Source: Erigeron canadensis (lineage: Eukaryota > Streptophyta > Magnoliopsida > Asterales > Asteraceae). Taken from it: DNA of 64,000 bases. The stretch is taken from positions 15,998,501 to 16,062,500 of the forward strand of contig NC_057761.1 in NCBI RefSeq assembly GCF_010389155.1, given 5' to 3'. The notes under the pieces were generated by a model. That model ran no database searches and had not been told where the DNA came from. It saw nothing but the letters and a program-made list of their open reading frames with translations. A program made the translations under genes and the position numbers. Below are positions 58,890-64,000 of the stretch, piece after piece; within the stretch, counting starts at the first letter, position 1; the number at the start of each line of letters is the position of its first letter.

Positions 58890-60140
58890 CTCCAAAACAA
58901 ACACAGGACAAACAAAAATGCACCAAGACGAAAATATGAGAAACATAATTCAACTCATTCTTCAAAAACTCATAGTTTTCACAAAAGAATAAAAAGAGCA
59001 GCAAATATACAATTAAATGACTATCACAATCCATTTATATTCTAGACTGACGAAAAGATGCAAGACAAATATTTTTCATGACAAAATCCCAGTTTTACCT
59101 TGATTGTAAGTCAGAACCTAAAATTATTCAAGTCTACAAATCTCAAACTTGATTGACCCAATTCAAACCAAAACTCAAGTGAGTTTTCAAGTTTAAAATT
59201 AGTACAAGTCTAGATCTAAACTTAAATAAAATTACAAGTTCCTTACAAAAACAAAACCTAAAGTTGTTCAAATTTACAAGTCGCAAACTTGATTGACATA
59301 ACATGAACCAAAACCCAAATGAGTTTTCAAGTTCAAAATTAATACAAGTCACAACCTAAACTTGACCAACTTTACAAGTTTTGTTTTTGTTTTTTTTATA
59401 CAAACCACAACCTGTCCAAGTCAATATAATCATAGGAAAACATGAATAAGGTCAAGTTGAACACAACTCATCAGACCTAATCAAAATGGGTCAATGTCAG
59501 GTGAAACAAAACCCTAACGAAGGTTGAGTCAAAGCAAGTCAACCATTGCCAAATCATTGGATTGGTCGAGCTCGAGTACATACAAACCCTAACGAAGGTC
59601 GAGCTCGAGTGCTATCAAAACCCTAAAAAAAGTCGAGTTAGAGAACAAACAAAACCCTAGGTCGAGTTCGAGTGAAACAGGAACCTTAAAGAAGGTCGAG
59701 CTTAGTAAACATATGGCCGATTGGGTCGAGCTCGACTAGAACCCTCAAATAAGTTGAGCCTGAATAAGCCAAGGATGATCGAGCTCGAGTCTAACCAAAA
59801 CCCTAACAACCAAAACCCTAACAACCAAAACCCTAATGATGGTCGAGCTCAGGTCGAGCCCCATTAAACTCGAGTGAGCGACACAAAAACCCTAAATAGA
59901 AGATTTCGTCGAGCTCCATTATGCAAGAGCTAGGTCGAGCCTTAATACAAAAGCTAGGTCGAGCTCGAGTGAAAAAGCGGGTTGATATAAGTCAAGCTAG
60001 AGAATAGACTAACCTTAGGTCGAGCCTAGGTCGAGGCATCATTAAGTGGAGCCTAGGTCGAGGTCGAGCCAAAATTCAAACAATTTACTATTCATCATCT
60101 TCAACCTCAAGAATCCAAGAATATTAAAAAAAATACTTAC
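58890..60140 (-). other. Predicted intron upstream of the extra ORF
   Basis: The donor GTAAGT begins at 60140 (CATCAA|GTAAGTATT) and the acceptor is at 58890 after a T-rich tract (TTTGTCCTGTGTTTG, then TTTTGGAG). Joining them makes ATGGCACTACGATTT. The 1,251-base intron contains the AACCCTAA and GGTCGAGCTCGAG repeats. Confidence 0.5.
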
Positions 60141-60870
60141 TTGATGATGGACCGAAAAGAAGACAAAAGCAAAACACTTTAAGTTCCAAACCCTTTATTG
60201 TGGATTGAAGCAAAACCGAAACTCCAACACCCCCTGGTCGATCTGCTGGTCACGTGTTTGTATGTGATCGAGTGTGTGTGTTTGAGTTCGAGGTCGAGAG
60301 AAAGAGAAGAGAGGATTGTAAGGTTAAAAAGGTTTTGAAGGTGTATTTTATAGAAATTAGGTTAAACGGGCCCACTTAGGTCAAACGAACCCGCTCAAGC
60401 CCAAAAACAGTTCTCTTTCGAATGTGTGTGTGTGTGGTCGAATGTGTGGGTGTGTGTGATTTAGGTCGAGCTCGTGTGTGTGTATGTGTTAGGTTGAGCT
60501 CGTGTGTTTGTGTGTGTTAGGTCGAGCTCGTGTGTGTGTGTATTAGGTCGAGCTCATGTGTGTGTGTATTAGGTCGAGCTCATGTGTTTGTGTGTGTTAG
60601 GTCGAGCTCGTGTGTGTGTGTCTTAGGTCGAGCTCATGTGTGTGTGTGTGAATGGATTGACTGTGTGTGTGTGAGGTTGAGGTCGTGTTCAAGAAGAAGG
60701 AGGGAGAGGTATGGTGAGAATTTAGGTGAAGAGGGTTTTATGTTTTAAAAGCTTTTATGGTTAATGTATGGTAACTAGGTTAAATTGGCCCAATTAGGTC
60801 AAACCGGCCCATTTAATCCCAAAATCAGCCCAAACCTAGGTCGAGGTCGAGCTCGAGTCACTCGAGCTCC
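59560..60870. repeat. Array of TCGAGCTCGA palindromes with GT-rich tandem units
   Basis: At least fifteen GAGCTC-centred copies occur, many in the full palindrome TCGAGCTCGA. From about 60460 to 60660 they form a tandem of roughly 27-28 bp units (GTGTGTGTGTTAGGTCGAGC). Between 59500 and 59840 they alternate with AAACCCTAA phrases. The spacer lies between RNase H and the extra ORF; the LTR carries the same motif. Confidence 0.9.
60141..60330 (-). promoter_or_regulatory. Possible internal promoter and leader exon for the extra ORF
   Basis: On the minus strand a TATA-like CTATAAAATAC (60343-60353) is followed 25-35 bases on by AACCTTACAATCCTCTC, then a CT-rich leader and, at 60141, the predicted splice donor. 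This arrangement would give a short transcript dedicated to the extra ORF. A diverged second copy of the TATA-region surroundings lies at about 60690-60830. Inference from sequence only. Confidence 0.35.
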
Positions 60871-60879
60871 AGATTAATT

Positions 60880-62300
60880 CATGATACCATTTTTTACGAA
60901 AAAATACATGTGCAAAACAAAATTTCAAAACCAATTAAAAAATTTAATTCAAGTTTTTCAGAAAGTTAAAAAGAAAACCAATTTCAAAACTAATTAAAAA
61001 GTTTAATTAAAAACCTTTTAACTTGACAAGTTTTATCAGAAATTAAAGAAAAATTCTAATTTCAACACTAATTAAAAAGTTTAATTAAAAAACCTTTTAA
61101 TTTGACAAGTTTTTCAGAAATCAATATATAGCACCTTCATTTTTAGACAAGATCAGTCTTTCAACACCGATATAATATATCTTACCTCTTGCTTAACAAA
61201 GAATGATGTTCATCCGTAACGATCTTTTGCAGCACAAGAAACACCAAATGTACTTATTATTATCTAACGACATAAATAACCAAACACAAACAAATAAACG
61301 AACTTAGGTTAGAGTTACTACGAAAACAATCAGATTAGCACTTTAAGCCAAGTTTGCACCGAGAAATACAATTCTCTTCATTATTATTCGTATGACCAAT
61401 AATCCAAGACGATTACCAATATGTTTATCCTCTTAAACACTAGGCACTTCCAGCTCCCACGGACACTTTCGATATACCCGGGCCAAGGATCTACCCATGT
61501 AACCAAGGTAACTTACTAATGACCAAATTATTATTTGCGTACTCGTGTGTCCCACAACCAGATATACCCTTATAATCTAGGGATGAGTTCGAATTTCCAT
61601 ATTAAAAGAATATATGAGTATTACATCCTTGCAACAAAAGACATCCTTAATAATTAAAGCACTTACTTTAATTAAGGTCAGAGTAGTACACCAACTTAGT
61701 CAAGCGCTGAAGTAGTGCTGGTTGCCAAAGACAGAGGTGAACAGGTCGAGGCATCACACCCCGCAGAGACACATAACTTTGACAGTGCTCCTTTAGTGAA
61801 ACCCAACACTACTCCAGAAGGATTGCATGAATGCTCACACATTACTACTCCTTCATGGATGTAAAAGCACGAGCCCTGATAGAGAGCATAGGCGAGGACA
61901 CCCCCGGATGGCCCAAATACCCAATTAACACAAAAATCAAACTCAATCTATTTCGTAAGAATTAAGGACCAGTCTCGCTTAATGAGCTGGCATTCTAGGC
62001 CATATACCTAGCATGTTCCCCACAAGTACATTGTTAAATTCGAACGATATTAATTAAGTGGAAAACCTTGGTGCTTTGTGCCTACCGATACATCATATGA
62101 TGAAGTCATTGGTCAAATCAACTTAAAATTTATATATTAAGGTGCAAACCAGCCGCTAATATCTCGTCATCTTGTTCTCACAAACAGTAGTAACCCCTTA
62201 TTATATATATATTTTTTTATATGTATGACTGAAAGTAAAAGACATAAAAGTAAAGAACAGGAAACTAAGACACATACGATACATGTTTCTTATGCAAGAT
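60880..62300 (-). other. Sirevirus spacer without open frames
   Basis: AT-rich, with three near-repeats of AATTAAAAAGTTTAATTAAA and TTTTCAGAAA (60930-61120), then unique sequence. I see no gene and no insertion boundaries. Confidence 0.55.
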
Positions 62301-62303
62301 CCG

Positions 62304-62929
62304 TTACTCGGGATTCCTCATTCCGTTTGCTTGAAGCAAAAAGTCAAAACGTGATCTGTCAAAAGCCTTAGTGAAAAGATCAGCATAGTTGTAATCAGAC
62401 TGAACTTTAACCATATGAATCAAACGTTTTTCAGCACAATCACGAATAAAATGGTGTTTGATTTCAATAGGAGTGTTAGTGATGGAGATTGTGGATTCAT
62501 TATCAACCATAATAGGAGTGTTAGTGAAATTCAAACCATAGTCCCGCAACTGCTGTTGAATCCAGAGAACCTGAGAACAACAATTGCCAGCATCACATAT
62601 TCAGCTTCACACGTCGAATTAGCAACAGACGTTTGCTTCTTGCACTGCCAGGACACGATCCTTCCTCTTAAAAATTGACAACCTCCAGAAGTAGACTTTC
62701 TCATCAGATTACAGCCTCCATAGTCAGCATCAGAATAAGCTACAAAATCCAAATCACCCTTCGAAGGATACCAAATTCCCAGTTTTGGTCGTCCTTTGAG
62801 GTATCGAAAGATACGCTTCACCGCTGATAGGTGTGATGCTCGTGGATCAGCCTGAAATCGAGAACAAATACAAACAGCAAACATAATGTCAGGGCGAGAA
62901 GGTGTTAGATACATAAGAGAACCTATCAT
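62304..62929 (-). pseudogene. Sirevirus RNase H region
   Basis: MIGSLMYLTPSRPDIMFAVC, YLKGRPKLGIWYP, FVAYSDADYGG (catalytic Asp), RKSTSGGCQFL, TCEAEYV (catalytic Glu) and, after a frame break near 62535, MVDNESTISI and KVQSDYNYADLFTKAF. Between TNTP and IEIKHH about ten residues usual in this family are missing. The frame ends at 62304. RNase H degrades the RNA strand during cDNA synthesis. Confidence 0.9.
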
Positions 62930-62931
62930 CG

Positions 62932-64000
62932 CTATATAAACATGGGATCAACAAGCTCATCACTATCTACAACAGCTCCAAGTTGATGATTGACCGGTAT
63001 AGGAATAGCAATTGATTTTGCATCAGTCATCTTGAACCTTTCTAAGATATCATTCACATACTTAGTCTGATGGATAAAAATGCCATCCTTTTTCTGAACA
63101 ACTTGCAACCCCAAGAAGAAACTTAATTCCCCCATTGCACTCATTTCAAACTCACTTTTCATCACCTTTTCAAAATCTCTGCACATGCTTACATCAGATG
63201 AACCAAATATGATATCATCGACATATACTTGAACTAATAGAAAATCCTTATTCTTCCACTTAATGAATAAGGTGCTATCAATCTATCCTTTTTCAAAACC
63301 ATTATCCAGAAGGTGTTTTGACAGCTTTTCATACCAAGCCCTAGGTGCCTGATGCAATCCATACAAAGCCTTATCTAATCGATAAACCCTATCCGGATAT
63401 TCGGGATCAGCAAACCCTGGTGGTGGTTCTACATACACTTGTTCTTGGACTTCACCATAAAGAAAAGCACTTTTTACGTCAAGTTGAAAAACCTTGAAGC
63501 CCTTATTCGATGCAAAAGCTAAGAACAGACGAATAGCTTCCAACCTAGCAAACGGTGCAAAAACTTCATCAAAATCAATCCCTGGTAATTGTGCACAACC
63601 TTTCACAACTAACCTTGCTTTATTTCTCACTACAACACCTCGGTCATCTCTTTTACACTTAAAAACCCATTTAGTACCTATCAGATATTGGCCGTCAGGC
63701 AAATCAACTAAATGCCACACACCTAACTTTTCAAATTGAGATAACTCTTCTTGCATAGCTTCCACCCACGAATTGTCTTTCAAAGCCATTTGTACATTCT
63801 TCGGCTCGACTTGTGAAATGAAACAACTATACATGCATTCACTGAAATCACCTTTCTCCTTAACTTCAGCAAACAAGCTAGTCTGCCTAGTTAGACTTGA
63901 TCGAGTTTGCATTCCTCCGTCCAAACTACCAATTACATTGGAGAGTGGATGATCCTTATGTACGCGAAAATCCCATAATCCTCAAACGGAACCTCACCTT
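62932..64000 (-). pseudogene. Sirevirus reverse transcriptase, catalytic motifs intact, two stops
   Basis: KWVFKCKRDDRGVVVRNKAR, FAPFARLEAIRLFLAFAS, FQLDVKSAFLYGEVQEQVYV (first Asp), LYGLHQAPRAWYEKLSKHLL, a stop at about 63283, then IDSTLFIKW and LVQVYVDDIIFGSSDV (YVDD present), GELSFFLGLQVVQKKDGIFI and a second break at about 62932. FAPFAR stands for the more usual FAPVAR. Coding sequence continues past the window edge. Sits directly upstream of RNase H as in all copia pol genes. Confidence 0.92.

Larger units (their letters stand above)
54969..64000 (-). mobile_element. Sirevirus (Ty1/copia) 3' part with extra ORF, continues beyond the window
   Basis: On the minus strand in order: reverse transcriptase (63924-62932 and beyond), RNase H (62929-62304), a spacer of about 3.3 kb, an extra 3' ORF (58889-55643), polypurine tract (55430-55440) and 3' LTR (55429 to about 54969). 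The reverse transcriptase phrases GELSFFLGLQVVQKKDGIF and MIGSLMYLTPSRPDIMF are those of the SIRE lineage. Damage is light (a few stops and frameshifts), so this is a comparatively young copy. The 5' LTR, gag, protease and integrase lie beyond 64000. Confidence 0.92.

Noticed and set aside
59490..59890. Interstitial telomere-like AAACCCTAA motifs
   Set aside because: They are separated by other sequence and not in tandem; they look like isolated telo-box phrases in the repeat spacer.
60530..60748. Open frame rich in Cys and Val (MCVCIRSSS...)
   Set aside because: It is a direct translation of the GT-rich tandem repeat.
59560..60870. Regular repeats that superficially resemble a CRISPR array
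   Set aside because: Spacing is irregular, units are GT microsatellite plus a palindrome, and the context is a plant retrotransposon.

Overview
This is a plant nuclear window, AT-rich and almost entirely built from nested, decayed transposable elements, with one recognisable host gene. The retroelement types point to a eudicot and probably to the daisy family (Asteraceae). The main pointer is a set of Sirevirus-like Ty1/copia elements that carry a long extra 3' reading frame of a kind I remember from Tanacetum-like genomes. The organism call is inference from remembered sequence features; no search was run.

Layout. 1-7386: three exons of a beta-expansin gene on the minus strand (4854-2815), whose last exon is not in the window, flanked by a foldback MITE (1290-1755) and a 1.5-kb long-TIR foldback element (5249-6753). 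7387-15136: a complete but dead Ty1/copia element with target-site duplication (TSD) CTTGT. 15142-20182: stacked LTR debris, namely a copia LTR interrupted by a 1.18-kb solo LTR (TSD ATATA) and a 258-bp Tourist-like MITE (TSD TTA), then two LTR arms head to head. 20183-26861: a chimeric Sirevirus-like element (TSD AATAT) with gag on one strand and the extra ORF on the other. 26867-30714: remnants, including a gypsy gag-protease. 30715-42107: two related gypsy LTR arms in inverted orientation, split by a roughly 4.3-kb solo LTR (TSD GTAAA), which itself contains a LINE that contains a second LINE. 42108-43946: a LINE fragment and an endogenous pararetrovirus coat-region fragment. 43947-52503: a non-autonomous gypsy element with roughly 3-kb LTRs and a 1.1-kb interior; a gag-only Sirevirus-like element (45130-48925, TSD AGCTT) sits in one LTR. 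52504-54968: a LINE with an internal 215-bp inversion. 54969-64000: the 3' part of a Sirevirus (RNase H, reverse transcriptase, spacer, extra ORF, 3' LTR), running off the window.

Two observations stand out. In the last element a canonical splice donor (60140) and acceptor (58890) would join to create the ATG of the extra ORF, exactly where I remember the homologous proteins beginning. In addition, four different copia-type elements each carry an array of short perfect or near-perfect palindromes, with a different sequence in each. These arrays lie in leader or spacer sequence in three elements and in a tandemly amplified coding segment in the fourth.

Coordinates of LTR ends with matched TSDs are firm. 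Boundaries of undated debris are approximate and are marked as such.
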